This document shows positions 24,218 through 32,795 of a DNA stretch of 41,170 bases, one piece after another. A model generated the notes under the pieces. It was not told the origin of the DNA. It made no database searches and saw only the letters and a program-made list of their open reading frames with translations. Both the position numbers and the translations under genes were made by a program. The stretch is from Adlercreutzia sp. ZJ141 (lineage in GTDB: Bacteria > Actinomycetota > Coriobacteriia > Coriobacteriales > Eggerthellaceae): the NCBI RefSeq assembly GCF_011038965.1, contig NZ_JAAKEB010000018.1, forward strand, positions 1-41,170, written 5' to 3'. Each line of letters starts with the position of its first letter. The stretch's first letter is position 1.

Positions 24218-27178
24218 ATGCAAAGCGAGGATAAGAAAGAGCTTCGCTGGCGCATTGTCGTCGCGACGATCGTAGCGGCATGTATCGTGGCAATCATCGC
24301 CGCGTTTCTTTCGATGAATTATCAGCGCACCGTTTCTCAAAATGCGCTGTACCTCGAAGCAAGCACGAACCAGGCGCTCGAACGTCTTGATAGCGTGTTC
24401 GAGAACTCTCAACAGAGCTTATTCATGGCGAGTACTCTCTTCGAAGAGGTTCATCCGACCGACGACGAGATCTGCAACGAGCTGGAGTTTCTTGAGGAAG
24501 GTACACCTTTCGACTATCTAGCGTTCGAAACGGTTGATGGAACCACGTACAATTCGCGCGGCAAGGTCAGCCAGGTACAACCTCGGGAAAACCCCATCAA
24601 GGAAGCAGGCGTTGCCACGGTGAACGACGAGCGTATTGGTGAGGGTTTGTCCATCGTATTCTTCGAACCTGTGTATGACGGGGATACCTATGTCGGTGTG
24701 ATGTCGGGCGTATGGAGCAACGAGCTGCTCGAGAGGACCATATCGACAACGTATTACAACGAGTACGCGTCGACCTACCTGTGCAACGACGAGGGTGTTG
24801 TTATTGCATGCTCGAGCACGTTTGTAAAGGTTGAGTCTGATCAGCTTGACATCAGCGCGGTTGACAGTACTGATGGAACTTCAGTTGGAGAACTCTTGCC
24901 ATCGCTTGAGCGAGGCGAGTCCATGACGTTTACGTACGAATCTCCGCGTGGTTTGGGACTTGCGTACATGGTGAAGCTCTCCGATCACGACTGGACGTTG
25001 TTGCGCACCTATCCGGCAACCATCAATACATCCATTGTAGAGCGTACCAACATTATCGGCATTGCGCTGATCGCGGCCATCATCGTGGTGTTTATTTGTG
25101 CCCTCGCGGTTGTTATCGTGCGTGCGTCACGGAAGAATAAAGAGATCACAATTAAAAAAGACCAGTTCGAACGTGTTGCCGATGCATCTTCTCAGTTGTT
25201 TAAGCGCTTTGCTGTTCTCGATTTGCAAAACAACATATACGAGTATATCAAAGGGGAGGACCTCGACGATCGTCTTCCGAAACGCGGCAAGTTTACGGAT
25301 TTCGCTAACTTCTGGGTCAGTCAGGCCGTCTACGATGATGAGCGCGAGAAAGTGCGCGACATGATTATGCTTGATAGCATCATGCGCAACTTCACGCCCG
25401 ACGTGCAAATTATGCGTTTCGAATACCGCGTGAACTATCAGGGTGAGGTGCGGTGGCTGCAGCCGTCCATGGTGTGCCTGCGTCGCGATAATGAAGGCCA
25501 CCCTGCTAGCCTGCTGTACGCCGTGCAGGACGTGACCACGGTGAAGGTGGAGGAAGCGCGCGCCCGTGAGGCGCTCGAGGACGCCTACCGTGCCGCCGAG
25601 CAGGCATCGCGTGCGAAGAGCGACTTCTTAGGTAGCATGAGCCACGATATTCGTACGCCCATGAACTCCATCATGGGACTTACCGCCATCGCGACTATGC
25701 ATATCAACGATTCCGAGCGTGTGAAGGACTGCCTGCAGAAGATCACCGTGTCAAGCCGGCATTTGCTGGGGCTTATTAACGAGGTGCTCGACATGGCACG
25801 GATCGAGAGTGGCAATATCGGGCTGGCAGAGGATGACTTTGACTTGCCTGAAGCCATTGAGAATTTGCTTACCATCATCCATCCGCAGGTGGCGGCAAAG
25901 CAACAGCACCTAAAGGTTGATACTGCAGGTGTTATCCACGAGCATGTGGTGGGTGACTTCATGCGCCTGCAGCAGGTGTTCGTTAACATTATGGGTAATT
26001 CGGTAAAGTTCACGCCTGAAGGCGGCACCATTGGGCTTACCATCGCCGAAATTCCCACGCGCATCAGCGGGTGTGCGTGCTACCAGTTCACGTTCACCGA
26101 CACGGGTTGCGGCATGAGTGAGGAATTCGTTGAGCGCGTGTTCGAGCCGTTTGCGCGCGCGAACGACAACCGCATGACCAACGTTGAGGGCACGGGTTTG
26201 GGTATGTCCATCGTGAAGAGCGTGGTCAGCCTGATGAACGGCTCTATCGACGTGCAGAGCAAACTGGGCGAAGGTACCACGTTTGTGGTGACGGTGCATT
26301 TGAAGCTGCGCGAGGCTGATCTTGAAGACACCTCGGCGCTGTGCGATTTGTACGTTTTGGTGGCTGATAACGACCAGGTGGCGTGCGAGGGTGCCTGCGA
26401 GATGCTGGACGAGATTGGCATGGTACCCGATTACGTGCTTTCCGGCGATGCTGCCATTGCTCGTGTGCGGGAGCGGGTTGAGACACCCGAAGAATACTCA
26501 GCGGTTATTCTGGACTGGAAGATGCCAGGTAAAAGTGGCATTGAGACAGCTCGTGAGCTGCGTGAGATTCTACCCGACCATGTGCCTATCATCATTTTGT
26601 CGGCCTATGATTGGATGGCGATCGAGCAAGAGGCACGTATGGCGGGCATTGATGCGTTTGTGTCAAAGCCGATGTTTAAGTCTCGCTTGGTTCATGTGAT
26701 GAATAGCCTGCTGGTGGGTGGCAAGGACGATGAAGCTGAGCGTGATGATGCAGCGAAAGAAGCCGACTTGCTTCGCCAAGCCGACTTCTCGGATAAGCGT
26801 ATTCTGCTGGTTGAGGATAACGAGCTTGCAGCATCCATTGGATTGGATATCTTATCGTTTACGGGAGCTGCTACAGCGCATGCTATCAATGGTAGGGTTG
26901 CGCTGGAAATGTTGCGCGACAACCCGCCGGGAACCTTCGATTTGGTTCTCATGGATGGTCAGATGCCGGTGATGAATGGCTACGAGGCTGCGCGAGCCAT
27001 CCGTTCGTTAGGATTGGCTGGTCGCCCCGACTTGGCAACTATTCCTATTGTTGCACTCACAGCCGATGCATTCGCTGACGATATGAAGCGAGCGTTGAAT
27101 GCGGGTATGAACGCGCACATGTCAAAGCCGCTCGAGATCAACACATTGGTGAGGGTATTGAGGGAGTTCTTGCAGTAA
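24218..27178 (+). CDS. Hybrid sensor histidine kinase with two receiver domains
   Basis: A 986-residue membrane kinase. Transmembrane helix 1 (about 12-34), an extracellular dCache-like sensor (about 35-280), helix 2 (about 281-304), a PAS-like domain (about 315-450), HisKA with phospho-acceptor His476 in SMSHDIRTPMNS, a HATPase domain with NIMGNSVKFTPEGG, DTGCGMS and GTGLGMS, and two receivers. The first has Asp766 in ILDWKMPG, the second Asp913 in LMDGQMPVMNG; both keep the Lys of the SKP motif. The ligand is unknown. It ends a three-gene set with the Hpt and c-di-GMP genes; a strong terminator follows at 27199-27242. GGGAGAGAAGG precedes the start. Confidence 0.93.
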   Translation: MQSEDKKELRWRIVVATIVAACIVAIIAAFLSMNYQRTVSQNALYLEASTNQALERLDSVFENSQQSLFMASTLFEEVHPTDDEICNELEFLEEGTPFDYLAFETVDGTTYNSRGKVSQVQPRENPIKEAGVATVNDERIGEGLSIVFFEPVYDGDTYVGVMSGVWSNELLERTISTTYYNEYASTYLCNDEGVVIACSSTFVKVESDQLDISAVDSTDGTSVGELLPSLERGESMTFTYESPRGLGLAYMVKLSDHDWTLLRTYPATINTSIVERTNIIGIALIAAIIVVFICALAVVIVRASRKNKEITIKKDQFERVADASSQLFKRFAVLDLQNNIYEYIKGEDLDDRLPKRGKFTDFANFWVSQAVYDDEREKVRDMIMLDSIMRNFTPDVQIMRFEYRVNYQGEVRWLQPSMVCLRRDNEGHPASLLYAVQDVTTVKVEEARAREALEDAYRAAEQASRAKSDFLGSMSHDIRTPMNSIMGLTAIATMHINDSERVKDCLQKITVSSRHLLGLINEVLDMARIESGNIGLAEDDFDLPEAIENLLTIIHPQVAAKQQHLKVDTAGVIHEHVVGDFMRLQQVFVNIMGNSVKFTPEGGTIGLTIAEIPTRISGCACYQFTFTDTGCGMSEEFVERVFEPFARANDNRMTNVEGTGLGMSIVKSVVSLMNGSIDVQSKLGEGTTFVVTVHLKLREADLEDTSALCDLYVLVADNDQVACEGACEMLDEIGMVPDYVLSGDAAIARVRERVETPEEYSAVILDWKMPGKSGIETARELREILPDHVPIIILSAYDWMAIEQEARMAGIDAFVSKPMFKSRLVHVMNSLLVGGKDDEAERDDAAKEADLLRQADFSDKRILLVEDNELAASIGLDILSFTGAATAHAINGRVALEMLRDNPPGTFDLVLMDGQMPVMNGYEAARAIRSLGLAGRPDLATIPIVALTADAFADDMKRALNAGMNAHMSKPLEINTLVRVLREFLQ

Positions 27179-27198
27179 TCTTACAGTAAGAACGTACG

Positions 27199-27242
27199 AA
27201 AAGAGAGGGTACCGATGTTTATGTCGGTACCCTCTCTTTTTT
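27199..27242. terminator. Strong bidirectional terminator
   Basis: AAGAGAGGGTACCGA (27201-27215) pairs perfectly with 27224-27238, with an 8-base loop, followed by six T residues. A matching A run precedes the left arm, so it can serve both the hybrid kinase gene and the convergent pilus operon ending at 27309. Confidence 0.92.
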
Positions 27243-27308
27243 CGGTGCGGTTGTTCGGTGCGGTTGGTGTGGCTATTCTTGTTTGCTTGCTGCTACTCGT
27301 CGAATCGC

Positions 27309-28382
27309 TTACAATCCTTCAACCTCGAAACGCTTCTCCAAAGCTTCCTGATGGTGTGCGTAATGCAGTGCCACGTCTCGAGCTACATGCCCTTCTTTCA
27401 CCAGTGTAAACAGACTCTGGTCCATGGTACGCATACCTTCGGCGCCTCCTGCGGCGATAGCACTGTCGATTTGGTGCGTCTTCGACTCGCGAATGAGGTT
27501 ACGGATGGCGGTGTTCGTTACCATAATCTCGAAGGCCGGCATCACGCCGCCGTCGATGGTGGGCACGAGCTGCTGGCTGACAATAGCGCGAAGCACCATG
27601 GATAACTGAATGCGAATTTGACGCTGCTGCGAAGCAGGGAATGCATCAACGATGCGGTCGACCGTGTTCGCAGCACCCGAGGTATGCAGTGTGGAGAACA
27701 GCAGCTGCGCCATCTCGGCAGCGGTGACGGCGGTTCCAATGGTGTCCTGATCTCGCATTTCGCCCAGCAAGATGATGTCGGGGCTTTCGCGCATGGCCGA
27801 GCGCAGTGCCTCGCTATACGTGGCCACATCGGTGGGAATTTCGCGCTGCGTTACAATGCAGGTTCCATGACGATGTATGTACTCGATGGGATCTTCCATG
27901 GTAACAATGTGCCCGGTGCGTTCATGGTTCAGCTTGTCGATGATGCATGCGAGTGTGGTTGACTTACCCACACCAGCAGGTCCTGTCACCAGCACGAGGC
28001 CTTTCTGGAATCGCGTCAGGTCGAGTACTTCGTCGGGAATATGGAAGTCGGCGGGGTTGGGTAAGCCAAAGGGGATCACGCGGATAACCGCGCTGTACGA
28101 GCCACGCTGTCGGAAAATGTTCACGCGGAAGCGACCGATGCCGGCGATGGCGAAGGAGAAGTCGTCGTCATGGTTGAGACTGCTCTCGAACGCGTTCATG
28201 TTTCGCCCAGACATCTCGTAGATGCTGCGAACGAAGCGCTCGGTGTCGGCGGGTGTAAACGGCGCAACGTCAAGGCGCACCTGCCTGCCACCCATCTCGT
28301 AGGAAAGCGGCAGGCCAGCGATGACGAAGATGTCGGACGCGTTCGCGTCAACCATTTCCTTGAGTAGCTGTTTCAGTTCCAT
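27309..28382 (-). CDS. PilT-type pilus retraction ATPase
   Basis: A 357-residue secretion ATPase of the PilT group. Walker A is GPAGVGKS (134-141), the Asp box TMEDPIEYIH (161-170), Walker B ILLGEMRD (204-211) and the His box STLHTSGA (230-237). AIRNLIRE (292-299) is the C-terminal motif typical of PilT retraction ATPases, and the length also fits PilT, not PilB. The ATG at 28382 is 5 bases after AGGAG; an upstream in-frame start is less likely. It is the last gene of the minus-strand pilus cluster. No PilB/GspE extension ATPase is in the window, so it is either elsewhere or this protein is the only ATPase. Confidence 0.92.
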   Translation of the reverse strand: MELKQLLKEMVDANASDIFVIAGLPLSYEMGGRQVRLDVAPFTPADTERFVRSIYEMSGRNMNAFESSLNHDDDFSFAIAGIGRFRVNIFRQRGSYSAVIRVIPFGLPNPADFHIPDEVLDLTRFQKGLVLVTGPAGVGKSTTLACIIDKLNHERTGHIVTMEDPIEYIHRHGTCIVTQREIPTDVATYSEALRSAMRESPDIILLGEMRDQDTIGTAVTAAEMAQLLFSTLHTSGAANTVDRIVDAFPASQQRQIRIQLSMVLRAIVSQQLVPTIDGGVMPAFEIMVTNTAIRNLIRESKTHQIDSAIAAGGAEGMRTMDQSLFTLVKEGHVARDVALHYAHHQEALEKRFEVEGL

Positions 28383-28390
28383 GTTATCTC

Positions 28391-28909
28391 CTATCGTGAT
28401 TGAGCGGAACCCGACCACAGCACCTCGCCAGAGCCGGCTTCATTCCATTGAGTGGTGGCACGCCACTGAGATATTTCGTAGGTGGCATCGTCGCGAATGG
28501 TGAGCACTACCGAAAGCGTGCGTCCGCTGTCGCTTGAGAACTCGGCTCCCACCTGGTTGTCGTCTATGTAGGCACCCTCGTATGCACTGATGACGTCTGC
28601 TACGGCGACAAGCGCATCTGCTGTGACATCGGCGTTTGCCTCTTCAGCGTTGGTGACTTCACTGCTCGCACGCACACCAGCGAGCGCACCGTCGATTTCG
28701 GCAACGAAGCTTTGCGCCGCTTGCTCGTTGTTGTAGGTGGCGGATGTAAACCAGGCCTGCTTTTCTGCGGCGGTGTAGGCTGCTTGCGCTGTTGATACGG
28801 CAAGCACAGCCATAACCGCCAAGCAGAGCACGATCACGAGCGAGAACACGCTCACTGGGCCGATGCGTACCGACCCGCTTTCGCGTGTCATTCTTATGTT
28901 GCTGCTCAT
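28391..28909 (-). CDS. Pilin-like membrane-anchored protein of the pilus cluster
   Basis: A 172-residue protein with one N-terminal hydrophobic helix (VFSLVIVLCLAVMAVLAV, residues about 21-38) followed by a helical then beta-rich domain outside the membrane. This is the architecture of a pilin or pseudopilin, but no clear prepilin-peptidase G/FxxxE site is visible. The ATG at 28909 overlaps the stop of the upstream gene (TGATG), so the TTG one codon earlier is not needed. I cannot assign a named family. It lies 8 bases before pilT and is co-transcribed with it. Confidence 0.7.
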   Translation of the reverse strand: MSSNIRMTRESGSVRIGPVSVFSLVIVLCLAVMAVLAVSTAQAAYTAAEKQAWFTSATYNNEQAAQSFVAEIDGALAGVRASSEVTNAEEANADVTADALVAVADVISAYEGAYIDDNQVGAEFSSDSGRTLSVVLTIRDDATYEISQWRATTQWNEAGSGEVLWSGSAQSR

Positions 28910-29418
28910 CAACCCACCTCCCCGTTTGAGACGTAGCGTGACGTGTAGAGTGTATAGATTATTCTCTCGTTGTCAGAAACTGTTATATGAGCCACATAGA
29001 GCGTGCCTGCTTCTTGTGGATGCTGCTCGACAATGCGCTCAAGCTTAAAGTCCCTTTCACTGTCGGTAGCGCCGAAACCATCAGTAGCTTGAAGGCTTTC
29101 GCCTTCGGGGTTAGCTGCGAAAGCTTCAGCGTCGTTGGCAGCAAGTACCACGGCGCGTGACAAGTCATCGGAGGCAGCGCCCCGTTCGTACGATGACACC
29201 ATAAGTCCTGTGAGCACTGCGAGTGATCCCATCATGAACACGAGCAAGAACAGTGCCTCGATCACAAACGCCCGGCCGTGGCGCGATCTGTGCTCTGCGG
29301 GGTGCGCTCGCCGACGCATGCGCTCCATATTGATAGCTGTTGCGTCGCAACCTTCCAGTTCGGCACTTTTTTCACTCGCGATAGATTCTGCGAACGATGC
29401 GCTTAATGTTTCAGCCAT
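28909..29418 (-). CDS. Pseudopilin-like protein of the pilus cluster
   Basis: A 169-residue protein. About 50 hydrophilic residues rich in Arg and His precede a hydrophobic helix that begins AFVIEALFLLVFMMGSLAVL. Taking Ala as +1 puts Glu at +5, as in type IV prepilins, but the residue before it is Arg and the Gly is one position earlier than the consensus, so processing is uncertain. The exterior part carries a beta-rich end (GTLYVAHITVSDNERIIYTL). The ATG at 29418 is 8 bases after AGGAGG; the longer open frame is rejected because it runs through the neighbour. It overlaps the next gene by one base and is one base from the previous one. Confidence 0.72.
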   Translation of the reverse strand: MAETLSASFAESIASEKSAELEGCDATAINMERMRRRAHPAEHRSRHGRAFVIEALFLLVFMMGSLAVLTGLMVSSYERGAASDDLSRAVVLAANDAEAFAANPEGESLQATDGFGATDSERDFKLERIVEQHPQEAGTLYVAHITVSDNERIIYTLYTSRYVSNGEVG

Positions 29419-29419
29419 A

Positions 29420-29917
29420 TCAAGCACCTCCTCGCACGCTTCGCAGGGCGATGCACGTGGATCCCTGATCGGTGTAAATGGTAAGGAGTCCGTTCTCGTA
29501 CGTAAAATCAAAGCTCTCAGATGCAACCATTTCGCGAGCTCGTTCGGGCGTAAATGCCGAACCTGCGCGAGCGTATTCTTCCACAACGTTGCCTTGGTAC
29601 AGGTACAGCCGTGTCTCGTAATCACCTGCGTCCACGTGCTCGCTTAACACGAGTGCCGGCCCTTCGGGGCCTTCCGCAACACCCACGGCGTCAGTTACGT
29701 CATTGGTACGCACGGAATTAGACAGAAGCGAGAGCCCTAATCGCATTTCGTCGGCATTGGCGCGCATGCTGTTTGCTGATTGATATGCGTTCACGCCAAC
29801 GAGAAACGCTGCCAGCAAAAACAGAGTGATGACCGCGAACAACAGCGTGGTAAACATTCGTCCGCCACGCTCGCGGTCGTGTGATCTTATGCCAAAGTCT
29901 TTATCGCGGCCGGTCAT
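29420..29917 (-). CDS. DUF4860-like protein of the pilus cluster
   Basis: A 165-residue protein with an N-terminal basic stretch, a membrane helix (TLLFAVITLFLLAAFLVGV) and a domain ending TYENGLLTIYTDQGS. The pattern of RTNDV, ALVLSEHVDAGDYETRLYLYQGNVVEEY matches what I know of DUF4860 proteins found beside type IV pilus genes in Gram-positive anaerobes. The start ATG overlaps the preceding stop (ATGA). An internal Met at 29857 directly before the helix is an alternative start. Probably a minor pilin or assembly factor. Confidence 0.75.
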   Translation of the reverse strand: MTGRDKDFGIRSHDRERGGRMFTTLLFAVITLFLLAAFLVGVNAYQSANSMRANADEMRLGLSLLSNSVRTNDVTDAVGVAEGPEGPALVLSEHVDAGDYETRLYLYQGNVVEEYARAGSAFTPERAREMVASESFDFTYENGLLTIYTDQGSTCIALRSVRGGA

Positions 29918-30240
29918 TTCGCCAACACCACCACATTAGGCATTACGTTACCCGCAAACACGCTGTACGTGATTACGTAGTCATCATGGTTGACCACAAG
30001 CCCGTAATTGTCTTCAAGATACTGAAGCGAGGAAGGGTAGGAACCCTCGATCGCGCAGCACTGTTTCGCGCTGCCAAGAATAGCGTTGCGTACTGACAGC
30101 TCACCTTGCTCTCGCAGCGAAGCATCGATGCGTTCGAAGGTAAACCAGCCAACGATCACAATCAGTACCACTGCCAGCAGTGCGCCTACGCGCCGTCTGG
30201 CGCGGTGTCTCAGTTGATCCTGTGTAAGTTCGTGATGCAT
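29914..30240 (-). CDS. Small pseudopilin-like membrane protein
   Basis: A 108-residue protein: a basic N-terminus, one membrane helix (VGALLAVVLIVIVGWFTF), then a short domain with SVRNAILGSAKQCCAIEGS, YPSSLQYLEDNYGLVV and NVMPNVVVL. Proteins with this YP-x-x-LxYLE-x-NYG pattern are common in type IV pilus clusters of firmicutes and coriobacteria but lack a named function. It starts 3 bases after pilC and overlaps the next gene by 4 bases, so it is firmly part of the operon. Confidence 0.72.
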   Translation of the reverse strand: MHHELTQDQLRHRARRRVGALLAVVLIVIVGWFTFERIDASLREQGELSVRNAILGSAKQCCAIEGSYPSSLQYLEDNYGLVVNHDDYVITYSVFAGNVMPNVVVLAK

Positions 30241-30243
30241 AGG

Positions 30244-31332
30244 TTATCCTATCGAGCTCATGATGCCGATCAGCGGAAGCATTACGGCGATCAGTGTCGC
30301 GCCGATACTCACGGTCAAAAACGCCGCCAGCGTTGGCTCTACGCTGTCGATTACGTTGTCGATGCGGGTGATGGCGTCGTCGAAGAACGTGTCGGACAAG
30401 CTTCCCAGTACCGTTTCCAAGCTGCCTGTGCGCGATCCTACCATGAGCATGCGTGCGTATACAGGCTCGATGACATCGCTTTCCGATATCGCCTGCGGCA
30501 AGCTCTTGCCCTGCGCGGGGTCGACCATGGTTTCATGCGCTGCCGCAAGGCGGCTTTTGAGCTCGGCGTGTTCCACCATGTCTACCGCGCGTTGCATGGA
30601 GGTGTCGGTGTCCACGCCAGCTGAGACGAAGGTGGCGAGCGCCGCAGTGAAGCGAGCCACGGCAATTTGGCGCATGGGTTCGCGCGTGATCGGAAGCTTT
30701 TCGAACAAGCGCACCAGCTTTGCTCGCCCGTCCGGGGTCGAGCCGATGGCCATTCCCACCAACACCAGTACCGTGCACAAAAACGTGATAATAAGCGCCG
30801 CCCAGCCAATGCCGATAGACACATTCACGTAGGCAAACGAGCTTGCGGTCAGGTTACCTGTGAGCCCCTCGTACACGTCGACGAACACCGGAAGGATCAC
30901 CGCAGCGGAGAATAGCAAGATCACCGTCATCACACACAGAAGCGCTGCTGGATACGCGACAGCACTGCGCATTTTTGCGTATAGGCGATCTTCCTCGTCA
31001 TAGTGCTTCGCTAAGCTCCACAGTACGCTTTCCAAACGACCTGAGGTTTCTCCTGCGCCCACCATGTTTACCAGGTGAGTGGGAAACGCCCCGCTTTCTT
31101 CGAGCGCTGCCGCTAGCGACTTACCAGCCACGAGCGCTGCGTACACGTCGCTGCATGCGCTTTTGAAGCTCCCCGTGCTTGCCCGCCCCTTGTTTGCGAG
31201 TGCGCCTGCACTCTGCTGTTCCTCGCCAAGTAGGTACAGCGCCTCATCCGTTTGGATGCCGGCGGAGTACATGATGGCCAGGCTTTCGCAGAAGGCGGAA
31301 AGCGCGCCGCTTTCGAGCATCTTCGTTGCCAT
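30244..31332 (-). CDS. pilC: Type II secretion/type IV pilus inner-membrane platform protein (PilC/GspF)
   Basis: A 362-residue polytopic protein of the T2SSF family with the usual two repeated halves. The first cytoplasmic part has CESLAIMYSAGIQTDEAL and NMVGAGETSGRLESVLWSLAKHYDEEDRL, the conserved GE-x-SG motif; the second has FVSAGVDTDTSMQRAVD and MLMVGSRTGSLETVLGSLSD. Hydrophobic helices lie at about 140-160, 190-212 and the C-terminal end. It anchors the motor ATPase to the membrane. AAGGAG precedes the start at a somewhat long distance. It is the first clear pilus gene of the operon and lies 65 bases downstream of the lipoprotein gene. Confidence 0.92.
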   Translation of the reverse strand: MATKMLESGALSAFCESLAIMYSAGIQTDEALYLLGEEQQSAGALANKGRASTGSFKSACSDVYAALVAGKSLAAALEESGAFPTHLVNMVGAGETSGRLESVLWSLAKHYDEEDRLYAKMRSAVAYPAALLCVMTVILLFSAAVILPVFVDVYEGLTGNLTASSFAYVNVSIGIGWAALIITFLCTVLVLVGMAIGSTPDGRAKLVRLFEKLPITREPMRQIAVARFTAALATFVSAGVDTDTSMQRAVDMVEHAELKSRLAAAHETMVDPAQGKSLPQAISESDVIEPVYARMLMVGSRTGSLETVLGSLSDTFFDDAITRIDNVIDSVEPTLAAFLTVSIGATLIAVMLPLIGIMSSIG

Positions 31333-31397
31333 GTCCGTGTTCGCTCCTTGTCTTTCAGTAACGAATGAATTGCTGCGTGCTCAAGCGTTCTCTAACG

Positions 31398-32387
31398 CTA
31401 GTAAACGTATCGGTCGGTGTACGAACTACCGTCACCCACGAAGTTTGTCGATCCTCCGGCAGTAAACGTTAGATCGACGCGTGTCCACGTGTTTTCCTGT
31501 ACGCTGAAACTTGCAGCAATCCAGCTCCCATCAATATACACCATGTTCCATGCATGGTAGATGCCATCAGGCGCAACATCTCCGGTAATTATCTTGCAGG
31601 GGATGCCCTGACTGCGCAGCATCGCTGCGGTGAGCGATGCGTAGTCAAAGCAAATGCCACTTTTCGAAGAAAGTGTGCTGTCGGGGTCTGGCACGTAGCT
31701 GGTGGCGTCGGCGAGTGTTGCTGCCTTCTGTTCGTCATAAGCTACGTTTTCAACTACCCACTCACAAATGGCACGCAGTGCGTCACCCTCGTTTTGTGCG
31801 CCTTCGCACAGCTGGTTGGCTAGGCTCGTACTTTCGCTCGTCTCGTCGAACTGGCAGAATTGGTTGGGTCGGATGAAGGGCTGAAATTCGTCAGCCAGCG
31901 CTACGTCGGCTGAAATCGGGTCAGATAGCGCCGCATAGCGCGTGCCCGAGGTGTTCTCCCACACGCAGAATGTGTAGCTTCCGTCGCCCATATTTAAGGG
32001 GCACGAAATAGGCGTGCCGTCGTTGGGTAGGTCGTAGTAGTAGCTCATATCGCCCTGTGTCACCTCGAACTTCAGCCGCACGGGCGAGGTTGCCGCTGCG
32101 GCCACGTAGCCTTCGCTTATGTGAGAGGTGTCAATGAGCGCTCCGTTGCTGTTTGTGGCGGCCGCTTCGTCAAAGGGGGACGATGCCAGTTCGGCGCGTT
32201 CGAATGCAGGACCCGAGGTTTCACCGCTGGCTGCTGCGTTTGTTTCGCCGGTAGCGTTGCCATCTTGCGAGCCGCCCCCGCAGGCGGCAAGGCCAAAGGC
32301 GGCTGCTATCGCCAGCGTGATTACAAGTGCATGCTTCGCCGCGCGTAAAGCCAAGCGTTTTGTGAGGTGTCGCGCTCGGCCCTGCAT
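31398..32387 (-). CDS. Transglutaminase-like domain lipoprotein
   Basis: A 329-residue lipoprotein. The signal peptide begins MQGRARHLTKRLALRAAK and ends in the lipobox LAAC with Cys36. A linker rich in Ala, Ser, Thr and Glu follows, then a beta region, then the transglutaminase-like core (about 215-329) with a triad of Cys246 in KSGICFDYASL, His278 in YHAWNMVYIDG and Asp305 in RVDLTF. Such proteins cleave or modify peptides on the cell surface; the substrate is unknown. The start at 32387 follows AGAGGG and suits the signal peptide; an ATG at 32504 behind AGGAAAGG would add 39 residues before it. It lies 65 bases upstream of pilC. Confidence 0.85.
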   Translation of the reverse strand: MQGRARHLTKRLALRAAKHALVITLAIAAAFGLAACGGGSQDGNATGETNAAASGETSGPAFERAELASSPFDEAAATNSNGALIDTSHISEGYVAAAATSPVRLKFEVTQGDMSYYYDLPNDGTPISCPLNMGDGSYTFCVWENTSGTRYAALSDPISADVALADEFQPFIRPNQFCQFDETSESTSLANQLCEGAQNEGDALRAICEWVVENVAYDEQKAATLADATSYVPDPDSTLSSKSGICFDYASLTAAMLRSQGIPCKIITGDVAPDGIYHAWNMVYIDGSWIAASFSVQENTWTRVDLTFTAGGSTNFVGDGSSYTDRYVY

Positions 32388-32795
32388 GGAGCCCTCTGAT
32401 GCATCTTCTATGCAACCCGGCATAATGCACGTGCCTGTACGCGTTTCGCACGCGGCGCGATGGCGGCGTGTGAAAGCGACGACGTGTTGACGGGGGGCTG
32501 ACATGATGCATGCCTTTCCTGCAGTTTTCGAACGTTCGACTACAGGGGAAATGGTAACAGAGGGCAGGCGTTTTTAAAACTCAAACGAGGCGTTGTACCA
32601 GACAAAGCCCAAATTTTTGCATAGAGATTCTGCCTTAAGTCCACCTTGTCTTCTACGATGCGATTCAAAAAAGCTCAAGGCGGTTGATTCGTGTTGTATA
32701 CCAAAAACGTCGAGCGTCGCACAGATGGCGGCGCTCGACGTATGCGAGGGCTGTTCTCCACTCTCACACAAGAGGAAGGTAGCTGAACTCGTGCT
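32388..32795. other. Intergenic region between the SDR gene and the lipoprotein gene
   Basis: About 400 bases (290 if the lipoprotein starts at 32504). Apart from the possible longer lipoprotein N-terminus and the SDR terminator (32703-32741), nothing is recognised. A 65-codon minus-strand open frame (32574-32771) overlaps the terminator and has no recognisable domain. Confidence 0.5.
32703..32741 (-). terminator. Rho-independent terminator of the SDR gene
   Basis: On the minus strand ACGTCGAGCG pairs perfectly over 10 bp with CGCTCGACGT (32707-32716 with 32732-32741), followed by a T5 run (32703-32707). It lies 55 bases after the SDR stop. Confidence 0.88.

Noticed and set aside
32574-32771. 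A 65-codon minus-strand open frame after the SDR gene
   Set aside because: It overlaps the SDR terminator, has no good ribosome binding site and shows no recognisable domain.
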